Position numbers and translations under genes: made by a program. 64,000 nt of DNA from Streptomyces sp. WMMC500 (GTDB lineage Bacteria > Actinomycetota > Actinomycetes > Streptomycetales > Streptomycetaceae), in assembly GCF_027497195.1 (NCBI RefSeq), contig NZ_CP114905.1, positions 8,286,001 to 8,350,000 of the forward strand, given 5' to 3'. The notes under the pieces are model-generated. The model saw only the letters and a program-made list of their open reading frames with translations. It did no database searches and was not told where the DNA came from. Numbering within the stretch: the first letter of the stretch is position 1; the number at the start of each line of letters is the position of its first letter. Positions 43,019 through 52,267 of this stretch are shown here, one piece after another.

Positions 43019-43966
43019 ATGTTGAACCTGGAACGCCTGCGCACCCTGGCCGCCGTCGCCCGGCACGGCTCGGTGAGCGCCGCGGCCGACGGGCTGCACA
43101 TCACCACCTCCGCCGTCTCCCAGCAACTCGCCAAGCTGGAGCGGGAGACCGGGCAGCAGTTGCTCGCCAAGAACGGCCGGGGCATCCGCCTCACCGATGC
43201 CGGACGGCTGCTCTCCGAGCACGCCACCCGGATCCTGTCGCAGGTCGAGGCGGCGCAGTCCGAGCTGGAGGCGCACCGCGGGCGGCCCGTCGGAGAGCTG
43301 GGGCTCGCGGCGTTCCCGACCGCCGCCCGCGGGCTGTTCCCCGCCGCGCTCGCCGCGCTCCGCCGCGACCACCCCGAGCTGCGCGTACGCCTGCGTGAGC
43401 AGGAGCCGGACGAGACGGTGCCCGGCGTCATGCGCGGCGACCACGACCTCGGCGTCGTGCTGGACTGGTACAACAAACCCCTGCCGCTGCCGCCGGGGCT
43501 GTCCCGGGCGCCGCTGCTCGACGACGTCGCGGACGTCGCCGTGCCCGCGGACCACCCGCTCGCGGATCGCACGGACGTGGTCCTGGAGGACTTCGCGGAC
43601 GACGACTGGATCTCCTGGCCGGAGAGCGAGTTCTGCCACGACTGGCTGGTGTTCACGCTGCGCGCCACGGGCATCGAGCCGCGCATCGCGCACACCGCCG
43701 AGGAGCACCACACGCAGCTCGCGCTCATCGCCGCGGGACTCGGCGTGGCCGTCGCGCCGCGGCTGGGCCGCGGGCCGGTGCCCGCGGGCGTACGCATTCT
43801 GCCGGTACGGGGCGCGATGCACCGTCACATCTACGCGATCTGGCGCTCCGACGCCGATCGCCGGCCGTCGATCAGGGAGGCGGTACGCGCGCTGCAGGCG
43901 GCGGGCCGCGCCATCGGAACCGCGGGCTCCGCTGGCCGCCCGGCGGGGTCCGCCGACCGGCTCTGA
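43019..43966 (+). CDS. LysR-family transcriptional regulator
   Basis: ATG 43019 begins the family-typical MLNLERLRTLAAVARHGSVS; longer in-frame starts would run through the divergent gene. The 315 residues have the LysR helix-turn-helix at ~1-60 (AAADGLHITTSAVSQQLAKLERETG, RLTDAGRLL) and a periplasmic-binding-type effector domain from ~90 (GELGLAAFPTAARGLFPAAL). It most likely regulates the divergent EamA exporter. No ribosome site precedes the ATG. Confidence 0.92.
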   Translation: MLNLERLRTLAAVARHGSVSAAADGLHITTSAVSQQLAKLERETGQQLLAKNGRGIRLTDAGRLLSEHATRILSQVEAAQSELEAHRGRPVGELGLAAFPTAARGLFPAALAALRRDHPELRVRLREQEPDETVPGVMRGDHDLGVVLDWYNKPLPLPPGLSRAPLLDDVADVAVPADHPLADRTDVVLEDFADDDWISWPESEFCHDWLVFTLRATGIEPRIAHTAEEHHTQLALIAAGLGVAVAPRLGRGPVPAGVRILPVRGAMHRHIYAIWRSDADRRPSIREAVRALQAAGRAIGTAGSAGRPAGSADRL

Positions 43967-44115
43967 CGACCGGATCGCATGACCGGATCGCCCACGGGGC
44001 CGGTGGCCGCCCCGCGGCCGGAGCCGGGGGCCGGGCCGGTGGCCGCCCCACCCGCGACCGCCCGTCCCGCCCCGTCCGCCCGGCGCCTCAGCCGTGCGCC
44101 ACGGCCGTACGCCCC

Positions 44116-44580
44116 TCAGCCCCGGCGCAGCGCGTCCCCCTCGACCCGTACGTCCTCCGCCGGCAGCGGCTGCGTCGCCGGGCCGTGCGCGACGCTGCCG
44201 TCCGCGATGGCGAACTTGCTGCCGTGACAGGCGCAGTTGATGGTGCCGTCCTCGACGCTGCTGACGAGGCACCCCTGGTGCGTGCAGACGGCGGAGAACG
44301 CCTTGAACTCGCCCGGCTCCGGCTGCGTGACGACGACCTTCTCGTCCTTGAAGATCTTGCCGCCGCCCTCGGGCACCTCTGCGGTGGTGCCGAGCTGCGC
44401 GCCGTCGTCTCCGCCGCCTTCCTGCGGCTGTTCCTGGGCGCCGCCGGTGTCGCCCGAGTCGCCGCCGTCGCCCGAGTCGTCGCCGCAGGCGGCGAGCGCG
44501 GCGGTGAGCCCGCCGGCGCCCACGGCGGCGACGACGGTGCGGCGGGCGGTGAACCGGGCCGGGTTGCGGGATTGCGTCAT
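44116..44580 (-). CDS. Rieske [2Fe-2S] lipoprotein
   Basis: 154 residues. The N-terminus has a twin-arginine-like ARRTVVAAVGAGG and a lipobox LTAALAAC, then a Gly/Asp-rich linker (~32-60), then a Rieske domain with cluster ligands in CTHQGC and CACHGSKF. It should be a membrane-anchored outer-face electron carrier. This short type is common in streptomycetes and is not the cytochrome bc subunit, which is longer with several helices. Its electron partner is unknown. It lies downstream of an oppositely oriented LysR gene; 149 bp between hold nothing I can name. Confidence 0.9.
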   Translation of the reverse strand: MTQSRNPARFTARRTVVAAVGAGGLTAALAACGDDSGDGGDSGDTGGAQEQPQEGGGDDGAQLGTTAEVPEGGGKIFKDEKVVVTQPEPGEFKAFSAVCTHQGCLVSSVEDGTINCACHGSKFAIADGSVAHGPATQPLPAEDVRVEGDALRRG

Positions 44581-44659
44581 GGTGGGGCCCTTTCCTGGTG
44601 CGCCGGTCGTCCGCCCTGGGCCGGCGGGTCCGGCGTTCTGATCGTGTGCCTCAGCGCCC

Positions 44660-46753
44660 TCATACGTACGCCGGGGGTCCGGCGTTCAGCTCCCGCCGCA
44701 GGAACGCCAGCTCGAACCAGAGGAGATTCTCGGCGATCGCGTTGTCGGAGATCATGTGCGACGCGCCGGGCACCGGCAGGACGCTGTGCGACCGGCCCGC
44801 CGCCAGCAGCTCGGCGGACAGCCGCAGGGTGTGGGCCGCGACGACGTTGTCGTCCGCGAGGCCGTGGACGAGCAGCAGGGGGCGGCTCAGCCGGTGGCCG
44901 AGCCCCACGAGGGACGAACGGTCGTAGTGCTCCGGGTACTTCGCGGGGTGGCCCAGGAAGCGCTCCTGGTAGTGCGTGTCGTACAGCCGGGCATCGGTGA
45001 CGGGTGCGCCCGCGACGGCGGCGTGGAAGACGTCCGGCCGGGTGAGCACCGCAGCCGCCGCGAGGAAGCCGCCGAACGACCAGCCGCGGATGCCGACCCG
45101 CTCCAGGTCGAGGTCCGGATGGCCGGCCGCCGCCGCCTGCAGCCCCCGCACCTGGTCCGCGACGGCCGTGTCCCGCTTGTCGCCGGTGTTCGTCCGCTCC
45201 CACGACGGCGGGCCCGGCGTGGCCCGCCCGTCGGTGACCAGGACGGCGAAACCCTGCTCCGCGAACCACTGCGAGACCAGCGTCCACCACCCGCGCGCCG
45301 GCACCGCAAGGCGCAGCCCCGGCCCGCCGTACGGGTCGAGCAGCACCGGCAGCGGACCGTCGCCCGGGCTGTGCCACGACGGCAGGAACAGGTTGCTGCG
45401 CAGCCCTTCGGGCCCGTCGAGGCGCCGCGGGCGGGGGCGGACCGCCGGCTCCTCGGCGACGGAGACCAGCGCCGCCGCCGCGCGGCCGGCGGCCAGCACC
45501 CGCGTCGCCGGCCCGGCGGGCGTCACGCTCTCCAGCACCGTGGTCCCGCCGCCCGCGGCCGCCGCGTGGTGGCCCGGCTCGCCGGTCAGCGGGGTGCAGC
45601 CAGGCCCCGGCTCGTACGACCACACGTGCCGTTCCGCCGGGTCCCCGGCCGCCGTGAACAGCACCCGCTCGCCCGTGACGCCGAGCACCGCGCGCACCTG
45701 CAGCCCGGCGGGCGTGACGGGCTCGCCGTCGCGCAGGAGCCGGTAGGTGTCCGTGGCGGTGTCGTTCGCGACCCGGAGCAGCGCGCCGGACGCGGTCCTG
45801 GCCGGGGTTCCCGGGACCAGCCGGGTCCAGTGCGCGTCGCGGGTCTCGGCGAGCACGCGGGTGTCGCCGGTGTCCGGGTCGGCGCCGAGGGTGAGCAGGA
45901 TGCGCTGGTCACGACTCTGCACGCCGAGGAGCGGGCCGTGGGCGTCCCAGCGGACGGTGGCCAGATACTCGTACGCCGCCCGGTCCCAGCGCACTTCCGT
46001 ACGCCGGCCGTCCAGCGTGACCACGTGCAGGGAGACGTCCGCGTTGGCCGAGCCGGCGACGGGGTAGCGCACGGCGCGCGGTTCGGCCGCGGGGTCGGCG
46101 GGGTCGGCGAGGTGCCAGCGCTGCACGCCGGCCTCGTCCACGCGCGCGACGAGCAGCGCGCCGGAGTCCGGGGCCCACCAGTGGCCGCGGTCGCGGTGCA
46201 TCGACTCGGCGGCGACGTGCTCGGGCAGCCCGTACGTCACGTCGGGTCCCTCGGGCGCCGCGAGCAGCCGGTCCTCGCCGTCCTCGACGCGAACGGCGTG
46301 CAGCGCGCCGCCCGTGACGTACGCGACGTACCTGCCGTCGGGGGAGAGGCGCGGGTCGACGGCCGGCCCGGCGGCCGGCACCCGGAACGGTGCCGAGCCG
46401 CCGGTCCGTACCGCCCACAGCTCCCCGCCCAGCGCGAACACCACGAGCCGCACGGCGGCATCCGCGGCGTACGCGGTGATCCCCGCCGTCCGCGTCCGCG
46501 CCCGCTCCCGCCGCACCCGCTCGGCCGCGGGCTCCGCCCCGCCCCGCGCCAGCGCGGCCGGGTCCGCGAGCTCCCGCTCCTCACCCGCCTCGTACAGCCA
46601 CAGCCGCGCCACGGGATCCGTACCGCTCCCGGTACGGAGGAACAGCACGCGCTCGCCGTCGGGCGAGACGGTCGTGCCGTGCGGCAGGCCGAGCGTGTAC
46701 TTGCGGGTGCGGGCGAGGCGGTGGGGGAACTCGTTCGCGCGGTTTGCGTTCAT
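44660..46753 (-). CDS. S9 family prolyl oligopeptidase (DPP IV-like)
   Basis: ATG 46753 is used; an in-frame ATG at 46765 is possible but has GGGGG only one base away. About 697 residues. The N-terminal two-thirds is a beta-propeller (repeats such as VSPDGERVLFLRTG, LSPDGRYVAYVTGG). The C-terminal alpha/beta hydrolase has S559 in GWSFGGF, an acid in LADDNVVAA and the histidine in GASHMISD. It lacks a signal peptide and should act in the cytoplasm on short peptides, often after proline. Next gene downstream is the Rieske gene, 79 bp away. Confidence 0.92.
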   Translation of the reverse strand: MNANRANEFPHRLARTRKYTLGLPHGTTVSPDGERVLFLRTGSGTDPVARLWLYEAGEERELADPAALARGGAEPAAERVRRERARTRTAGITAYAADAAVRLVVFALGGELWAVRTGGSAPFRVPAAGPAVDPRLSPDGRYVAYVTGGALHAVRVEDGEDRLLAAPEGPDVTYGLPEHVAAESMHRDRGHWWAPDSGALLVARVDEAGVQRWHLADPADPAAEPRAVRYPVAGSANADVSLHVVTLDGRRTEVRWDRAAYEYLATVRWDAHGPLLGVQSRDQRILLTLGADPDTGDTRVLAETRDAHWTRLVPGTPARTASGALLRVANDTATDTYRLLRDGEPVTPAGLQVRAVLGVTGERVLFTAAGDPAERHVWSYEPGPGCTPLTGEPGHHAAAAGGGTTVLESVTPAGPATRVLAAGRAAAALVSVAEEPAVRPRPRRLDGPEGLRSNLFLPSWHSPGDGPLPVLLDPYGGPGLRLAVPARGWWTLVSQWFAEQGFAVLVTDGRATPGPPSWERTNTGDKRDTAVADQVRGLQAAAAGHPDLDLERVGIRGWSFGGFLAAAAVLTRPDVFHAAVAGAPVTDARLYDTHYQERFLGHPAKYPEHYDRSSLVGLGHRLSRPLLLVHGLADDNVVAAHTLRLSAELLAAGRSHSVLPVPGASHMISDNAIAENLLWFELAFLRRELNAGPPAYV

Positions 46754-46900
46754 GCAGGAGACCATGCCCCCAGACCGGCCGTCGCCACCAGGGGGGCAGC
46801 CCGGGGCGGCCGCACCTCACAGCGGGTTCGCCGGAGCCTCAGGTCCCGGCAGGAGGCGGGCGGGCGCTCATGTCCCCTTCGCCCGGCAACCCCGGCGGCG

Positions 46901-47914
46901 TCAGTCGTAGGTGATCGTGCCGTCCGCGTCCATCGTCGGATGGATCTTGCTCGGCCCGTACTCGTCCACGTCCGAGGAGCGCGGGGTCTCGGGTCCGTCG
47001 GCTCCGATACGCATCGTCCGCTCCACCCGCACGATGACGAACCGCCGCCCGCACACCTCGAGTTCGTCCCCGCGCCGGCGTCGGCGGAAGTCGTCCGCGG
47101 CCCGCCGGCAGGCCGCCGCGTCCTGTTCGGGCGGTCCCATCGGCGGGGGAAAGCCGTGCCTGTTGGTGAGGAAGTCGGCCAACTGCTGCCGCGCCTGCTG
47201 CGGCGTGGAGTGCTGGCAGCCGAGCATCTCCCACGCATCCTCCTGCTGCTCCAGCACCCGGAACGCCGGGGGCAGCATCACCACGTCCGGGTGGGAGACG
47301 ACGGCCGCTTCGGAGTCGCCCCGCACCTGGCGCGGCAGCCGCGGGGAGGTGTACGCGAAGTCCCGCAGCGCCATCCGCAGCAGTCCCTCGGCCGGCCCGG
47401 TCGCGGCGCCCGCGTCGATGACGAAGCCGCGGGTGCGCGAGGGGGCGGCATCGGCGCGGTCCCAGCCGTCCGAGTCCGGGTCCGTGGGGCGCGGCGGCTC
47501 CGGGCGCCGCCCGTCGGTGCGGGTGAACTCGTCGGCGCGCACGATGCGGTGGCGGACCTCGCCGACCCTGACCTCGTCGACGGGCTCCCGTTCCAGCACC
47601 GCCACCGCCGCCAGCAGCCGGCGGCGGTGCTCGCGGTCGCCGGCCTTGTCCCTGGCGGTGAACCACAACTGCGAGTTGAGCGAGTCGCGGGCGTCCTGCG
47701 GCATGCCGGAGTCCATGTCGGAGCACAGCCGCCAGCGCGGTGCCTCGCCGGGCCGTTGCTCGGCGACGCCGAACAGCGGCCCGCGCACCAGCATGTACGG
47801 GTAGCGGATCGCGTACTGGGCGGCGTCCGTCTCGGTGACCCGGGCGACCGGATCGTCCGGGTCGGGCAGGCGAATCGTCACACGCTGGGGCTCGCGGTCA
47901 GCGTTGTCGCGCAT
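46901..47914 (-). CDS. Conserved actinomycete protein (resembles DUF5954)
   Basis: ATG 47914, with GAGGAAC upstream, gives 337 residues; the frame is open further upstream but without similarity. It starts MRDNADREPQRVTIRLPDPD and contains DAAQYAIRYPYMLVRGPLFG, RWRLCSDMDSGMPQDARDSL and VRADEFTRTDGRRPEPPRPTD. I match it to DUF5954 from memory, with moderate trust. No signal or membrane segment. Function unknown. Divergent from the secreted esterase. Confidence 0.68.
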   Translation of the reverse strand: MRDNADREPQRVTIRLPDPDDPVARVTETDAAQYAIRYPYMLVRGPLFGVAEQRPGEAPRWRLCSDMDSGMPQDARDSLNSQLWFTARDKAGDREHRRRLLAAVAVLEREPVDEVRVGEVRHRIVRADEFTRTDGRRPEPPRPTDPDSDGWDRADAAPSRTRGFVIDAGAATGPAEGLLRMALRDFAYTSPRLPRQVRGDSEAAVVSHPDVVMLPPAFRVLEQQEDAWEMLGCQHSTPQQARQQLADFLTNRHGFPPPMGPPEQDAAACRRAADDFRRRRRGDELEVCGRRFVIVRVERTMRIGADGPETPRSSDVDEYGPSKIHPTMDADGTITYD

Positions 47915-48173
47915 GTTCCTCAGTGTGCCCCACCGGTCACCGCAGAGTGACCGCTTTTCGCCCGCGCCCCCGCCTCGAGTGCGCGTCGCCGGGCGGCGGT
48001 TGGGGAGCCCCGCACTGGAGTCCGGCCACAGGCCGGCGCCCTCAGGAGTGTGTGCCGCATCCGATGGCGCCACGCCGGTGCGTGCCTAACGTGCGGAGTC
48101 GGGTGCCCCGGCGCGGGCAGGACGCCCGGGCCGGGCACCCGTCCACCCACCCCCCTCACGACGGGAGAACCCC

Positions 48174-49175
48174 ATGGCGGTTCGTGACCGCACCCGTGTG
48201 CGCTCCCGGGCGTTACTGTGCGCGCTGTTCGCGCCGCTCGCCCTGGTCGCCGGGATGCTCGCGGCGCCCGCGCCGGCGAGCGCCGCGCCGGCCGGCCTCA
48301 CGCCGGTCACCGGCTTCGGCTCCAACCCCGGCAACCTCGGCATGTACGCCTACGTGCCCGACGGCCTGCCCGCCGGCGCCCCGCTGGTCCTCGCGCTGCA
48401 CGGCTGCACGCAGAGCGCGAGCGACTACCACGGCCACTCCGGCTGGGCCGAGCTGGCCGACGCGCACGGCTTCGCCGTGGTCTACCCGCAGACCACGAGC
48501 GCCAACAACGCCAACTCCTGCTTCAACTGGTTCCAGTCGGCGGACACCGCGCGCGGCCGGGGCGAGGCGCTGTCCGTGAAGCAGATGGCCGATCACGCCA
48601 CCGCGCTCTACGGCACCGACCCCGGCCGCGTGTTCGTCACCGGTCTCTCCGCCGGCGGCGCCATGACCGCGGAGCTGCTGGCCGCGTACCCCGACGTGTT
48701 CGCCGGCGGCGCCATCGCCGCCGGCATACCGGCCGGCTGCGCGCGCAGCCTCGTCGACGCCTACACGTGCATGTACGTCTCCTCCGGCAGGACCCCGCGG
48801 CAGTGGGGCGACCTCGTGCGCGACGCCTCGGGCGGCTGGGACGGGCCGTGGCCCAGGGTGGCGATATGGCACGGCACCGCCGACACCACGGTGGTGCCGG
48901 CGAACGCGACGGAGTCGCGTGACCAGTGGACGGACGTCTGGGGCACGGGTCAGACACCGGCGGAGACGACCACGCTGCCCGGCGGCACGACGAGGGCCTC
49001 GTACGCGGACGCGTCCGGCCGCTCCGTGGTGGAGACGTACATGGTCTCCGGGATGGGCCACGGCCTGCCCGTCGACCCGGGCACGGCGGCCGGGCAGTGC
49101 GGGACGGCGGGCACGTACTACCCGGACCGCATCTGCTCCGGCTTCCACACCGCGCGGTTCTGGGGTCTGCTCTGA
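48174..49175 (+). CDS. Secreted PHB depolymerase-family esterase (CE1-like)
   Basis: ATG 48174 gives 333 residues. The signal peptide runs to about residue 41 (ALFAPLALVAGMLAAPAPASA). The alpha/beta hydrolase has an oxyanion LALHGCTQSASDY, nucleophile S159 in VTGLSAGGAMTAE, an acid region WHGTADTTVV and the histidine in SGMGHGLPVDPG. This type degrades short-chain polyhydroxyalkanoates or acts as acetylxylan or feruloyl esterase. It has no substrate-binding or linker domain, which points to soluble esters. The upstream 259 bp hold the divergent promoter region, without a site I can name. Confidence 0.9.
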   Translation: MAVRDRTRVRSRALLCALFAPLALVAGMLAAPAPASAAPAGLTPVTGFGSNPGNLGMYAYVPDGLPAGAPLVLALHGCTQSASDYHGHSGWAELADAHGFAVVYPQTTSANNANSCFNWFQSADTARGRGEALSVKQMADHATALYGTDPGRVFVTGLSAGGAMTAELLAAYPDVFAGGAIAAGIPAGCARSLVDAYTCMYVSSGRTPRQWGDLVRDASGGWDGPWPRVAIWHGTADTTVVPANATESRDQWTDVWGTGQTPAETTTLPGGTTRASYADASGRSVVETYMVSGMGHGLPVDPGTAAGQCGTAGTYYPDRICSGFHTARFWGLL

Positions 49176-49188
49176 ACACCGGCGCACC

Positions 49189-49216
49189 GACGGGCCCGGC
49201 GCCGGCCGGGCCCGTC
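49189..49216. terminator. Bidirectional hairpin between esterase and PucR genes
   Basis: Perfect 12-bp stem GACGGGCCCGGC / GCCGGGCCCGTC with loop GCCG, touching the PucR stop codon in a convergent gap. Confidence 0.7.
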
Positions 49217-51197
49217 ACCGCGGCTCCGCCGACGCGGAGAGCATGGCGTGCACCTTCACCGCCAGATGCGCCTGGAGCCCGTGGTCCCCGTGCCGCCAGT
49301 GCGGGCCCAGCAGCGCGGTGATGCGGTCGATGCGCTGGTAGAGGGTGTTGACGTGGACGTAGAGCTCGGCCGCGGTGCGGGTGAGGTTGGCGTCGCAGGC
49401 GAAGTACGTCGTGATGGTGTGGGCCAGGTCGCCGCTGCGGCGTTCGTCGTAGTCGAGCACCGGACCGAGGGTGCGGCGCACGAAGCGGCGCAGCTCGTCC
49501 CGGCCGGTCTGGTGGAACAGCAGGCCGTAGACGCCGAGTTCGTCGGGTGACGCGCCCTCGCCGTCGCGGCCCAGGGCGAGCAGCACGTCCAGGCAGCGGA
49601 CCGCGTCCGGGTGGGCTTCGACGATGGCCTCCAGGCCGGCGGACGCGGCCGCGGCCCCGACGGTGACGGCCGTGTCCAGGGTGCGGCGCAGGTGCTCGGC
49701 GAGGTCGCGGGCCTGGGCGCCGGGGTCCGCGTCGCCGGACAGCAGGACGACGACGTCGCCGTGGTGCTCTCCGGCCAGGCCGCCGTGGCGCGCCGCGTAG
49801 GGGGCCGCGGCGTCCGCGATGCGCCGGCGCGGGGCGCCGTCCCGGGAGCGGGCGGTGAGCACGGTGTGCGGGCGGCCGTGGGCGATGCCCATCAGGGCGG
49901 CCCGGCGGCGCAGCCCTTCGGGGTCGCGGTGCGGAGACGACAGCAGATCGTCGAGGAACTCGCCGCGCAGCCGGTACTCGGCCTCGGCCACCGTCCGCTC
50001 CCCGAGCAGCAGCAGCGCGGTGACCATCGCCGCCCGCTCCAGCAGCCGCACGTCGTCGGCGCCGATGCGGCGGCACAGCAGCAGCAGGACGCCCTGCACC
50101 TCGCCGCCGGCGACCACGGGGGTGGCGCACGCGGCGGAGCCGCCGCCGGCGGCCGGCACCCGGCGCGTCCTGCGCGCGTCGGTGCTCAGCACGCGAGCCT
50201 CGCGCACGGCACGTGCCGCCGGACAGGAGTCGGGCAGGGCACCCTCGGCGCGGGCCTGCTCGACCACCGGGTCGGCGCCGGCCGCCGCCATCGTGCGCCC
50301 GTGCGGGTCGAGGACCAGCAGGCCGCCGCCGAGCACTTCCGCGAGGGTGTCGGCGACGTCCGCGAGGCCGCCACCGTCCAGGACGATCCTGGTCAGCCGC
50401 TCGTGCAGCGCCGCGGCCCGTTCGATGGACTCGCTGTGCGCCTGGACGACCGCGTTGGCCTCGGTCAGCTCCTCGACCGTGCGGCGCACGTCCTGGAAGA
50501 GGGTGGCGTTCTCGATGGCGATCGCCGCGTGGTCGGCGAGGGAGACCAGCAGCGCCACCTCGGCCGGCGAGAAGGGCCGGGCGCGGCGGTTGGCGGCGAA
50601 GAGCACGCCGATGACCCGGTCGCCCAGGGACAGCGGCACGCCCTGGATCGCCGTCACCCCTTCGCCGCCCACGACGTCGTCGATGGTGTGGTCGAAGCGC
50701 GGGTCGTCGAGGTAGTCCGGCGTGTGGTACGGCACGCCCGTCTTCGCGACGAGGCCGCCGAGCCCCGCACCCATGGCGAGCCGCACCTGCTTGAAGGCGT
50801 CCGTGCGGATGCCGTCGGTGACGCGCATGTACGTGTCGCCGCGGTCGTCGTCGTTGAGCATGAGGTAGGCGGCGTCGGTGCCCATGAGCTGGCGGACGCG
50901 GCGGACGATCGCCCGCAGCACGGCCTCCAGGTCGCGCAGCGACGACAGGTCGCCCGCCGTCTCGTACAGCGCGGCCAGCTCCGCCTCCCGCCGGCGGCGC
51001 TCCTCCAACTGCGCCCGCACCGCGAGGGCGTCGTCGACCAGCGGGCGCAGCGCCGCGGCGGTCCCGCCGTGCGCGCCGGCGAGCAACTCCTCGTACGCCT
51101 CCTTGGACGCGCCTTCGCGCAGGAGCCGCAAGAGGAGTTCGGCCGCCTCTCCGCCCGAGCCTGCGCCGCGGGCTTCGCCCTGCGGGTCCGCGCACAT
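49215..51197 (-). CDS. GAF domain-PucR-type transcriptional regulator
   Basis: ATG 51197 has GGGAGGAGG upstream, better than GTG 51215, in which that site would be coding. The ~660 residues are a helical N-terminus, a GAF domain at ~80-245 (DAAYLMLNDDDRGDTYMRV, GVPLSLGDRVIGVLFAANR), a central CdaR/GGDEF-like region, and a C-terminal PucR helix-turn-helix (FACDANLTRTAAELYVHVN, LYQRIDRITALL). It is the last gene of the transporter operon, 14 bp after livM, so it probably senses a small molecule linked to the imported substrate. This fits PucR-type control of catabolism rather than leucine uptake alone. Confidence 0.87.
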   Translation of the reverse strand: MCADPQGEARGAGSGGEAAELLLRLLREGASKEAYEELLAGAHGGTAAALRPLVDDALAVRAQLEERRRREAELAALYETAGDLSSLRDLEAVLRAIVRRVRQLMGTDAAYLMLNDDDRGDTYMRVTDGIRTDAFKQVRLAMGAGLGGLVAKTGVPYHTPDYLDDPRFDHTIDDVVGGEGVTAIQGVPLSLGDRVIGVLFAANRRARPFSPAEVALLVSLADHAAIAIENATLFQDVRRTVEELTEANAVVQAHSESIERAAALHERLTRIVLDGGGLADVADTLAEVLGGGLLVLDPHGRTMAAAGADPVVEQARAEGALPDSCPAARAVREARVLSTDARRTRRVPAAGGGSAACATPVVAGGEVQGVLLLLCRRIGADDVRLLERAAMVTALLLLGERTVAEAEYRLRGEFLDDLLSSPHRDPEGLRRRAALMGIAHGRPHTVLTARSRDGAPRRRIADAAAPYAARHGGLAGEHHGDVVVLLSGDADPGAQARDLAEHLRRTLDTAVTVGAAAASAGLEAIVEAHPDAVRCLDVLLALGRDGEGASPDELGVYGLLFHQTGRDELRRFVRRTLGPVLDYDERRSGDLAHTITTYFACDANLTRTAAELYVHVNTLYQRIDRITALLGPHWRHGDHGLQAHLAVKVHAMLSASAEPR

Positions 51198-51211
51198 CGC
51201 GGCCTCCTCCC

Positions 51212-52267
51212 TCACGGCTCCCTGACCAGGGAGCGCTCCGGCCGGTCGCCGGTGGCGCGGTCACGGACCGTACCGTTCCCGGAGTCGGCGGGGCGCATGC
51301 CCGCGGTGGGCGCGCGCGGCTGGAGCAGGTGCGACACGGTGCCCCAGATGCCGCGGCGGAAGAGCAGCACGACGAGGATGAACAGGCTGCCGGTGACGAT
51401 CCCGACCTCGTCGAACCCGGACGTGGAAAGCCAGTCCTCCAGCCGCACGACGGCCGCCGCCCCCAGCAGGCTGCCCCACAGGGTGCCGATGCCGCCGAGC
51501 ACCGTCATCACCACGACCTTGCCGGAGGTCGTCCAGTACACCTCCTGCAGCGAGGCGAACCCGTGGTTGACGGCGTACAGCCCGCCGGCGAGACCGGACA
51601 GGAACGCGGAGACGGTGAAGACGACCACCTTGTAGCGGTCGACGGAGTAGCCGAGTGCCCGGGCGCGCGCCGGGTTGTCCCGTACCGCGGCGACGACGCG
51701 GCCGAACGGCGAGTGCACGATGCGCCAGGCGGCGGCCAGACCGGCCAGGATCAGCGGCAGTGCCGCGTAGTAGTAGACGAAGGAGTCCGACAGGTCCACG
51801 CCCGGCAGCTCGCGCGGGATGCCCTGCAGCCCGTTCTCGCCGCCCGTGACGTCGCCCCACTGGTTCGCGATGAAGTAGATCATCTGCGCGAAGGCGAGGG
51901 TGACCATGGCGAAGTAGATGCCGCTGCGGCGCACCGCGAGCAGGCCGATGGGCACGGCGACGACGGCGGCGGCCACCGCGCCGCCGGCCACCGCGAGCGG
52001 AAAGGGCACGCCGGCGTGGATGGCGATGAGCCCGGTGGTGTACGCCGAGGTGCCCCAGAACGCGGCGTGGCCGAAGGACAGCAGCCCGGCGTGGCCGAGC
52101 AGCAGGTCGAACGCGACGGCGAACAGCCCCCAGCAGAGGATGTCGGCGGCCACCGGGGGATAGAGGACCCACGGCAGTGCGAGGACGGACGTGAGCCCGG
52201 CGGCCAGCAGCCCCCAGCGCAGCCAGGCGGGCCGGCCGCGGAGCCGGTCGAGCAGGGCGAGGATCAT
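51212..52267 (-). CDS. livM: Branched-chain amino acid-type ABC permease
   Basis: ATG 52267 overlaps the livH stop (ATGA); AAGGAGG lies 11 bases upstream. The 351 residues form about ten membrane helices, with the conserved LLSFGHAAFWGTSAYTTGLIA and the EAA-like loop AVRDNPARARALGYSVDRYK typical of LivM. A hydrophilic tail follows. It forms the heterodimeric pore with LivH. The frame stays open upstream through livH but that is shadow. Confidence 0.93.
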   Translation of the reverse strand: MILALLDRLRGRPAWLRWGLLAAGLTSVLALPWVLYPPVAADILCWGLFAVAFDLLLGHAGLLSFGHAAFWGTSAYTTGLIAIHAGVPFPLAVAGGAVAAAVVAVPIGLLAVRRSGIYFAMVTLAFAQMIYFIANQWGDVTGGENGLQGIPRELPGVDLSDSFVYYYAALPLILAGLAAAWRIVHSPFGRVVAAVRDNPARARALGYSVDRYKVVVFTVSAFLSGLAGGLYAVNHGFASLQEVYWTTSGKVVVMTVLGGIGTLWGSLLGAAAVVRLEDWLSTSGFDEVGIVTGSLFILVVLLFRRGIWGTVSHLLQPRAPTAGMRPADSGNGTVRDRATGDRPERSLVREP

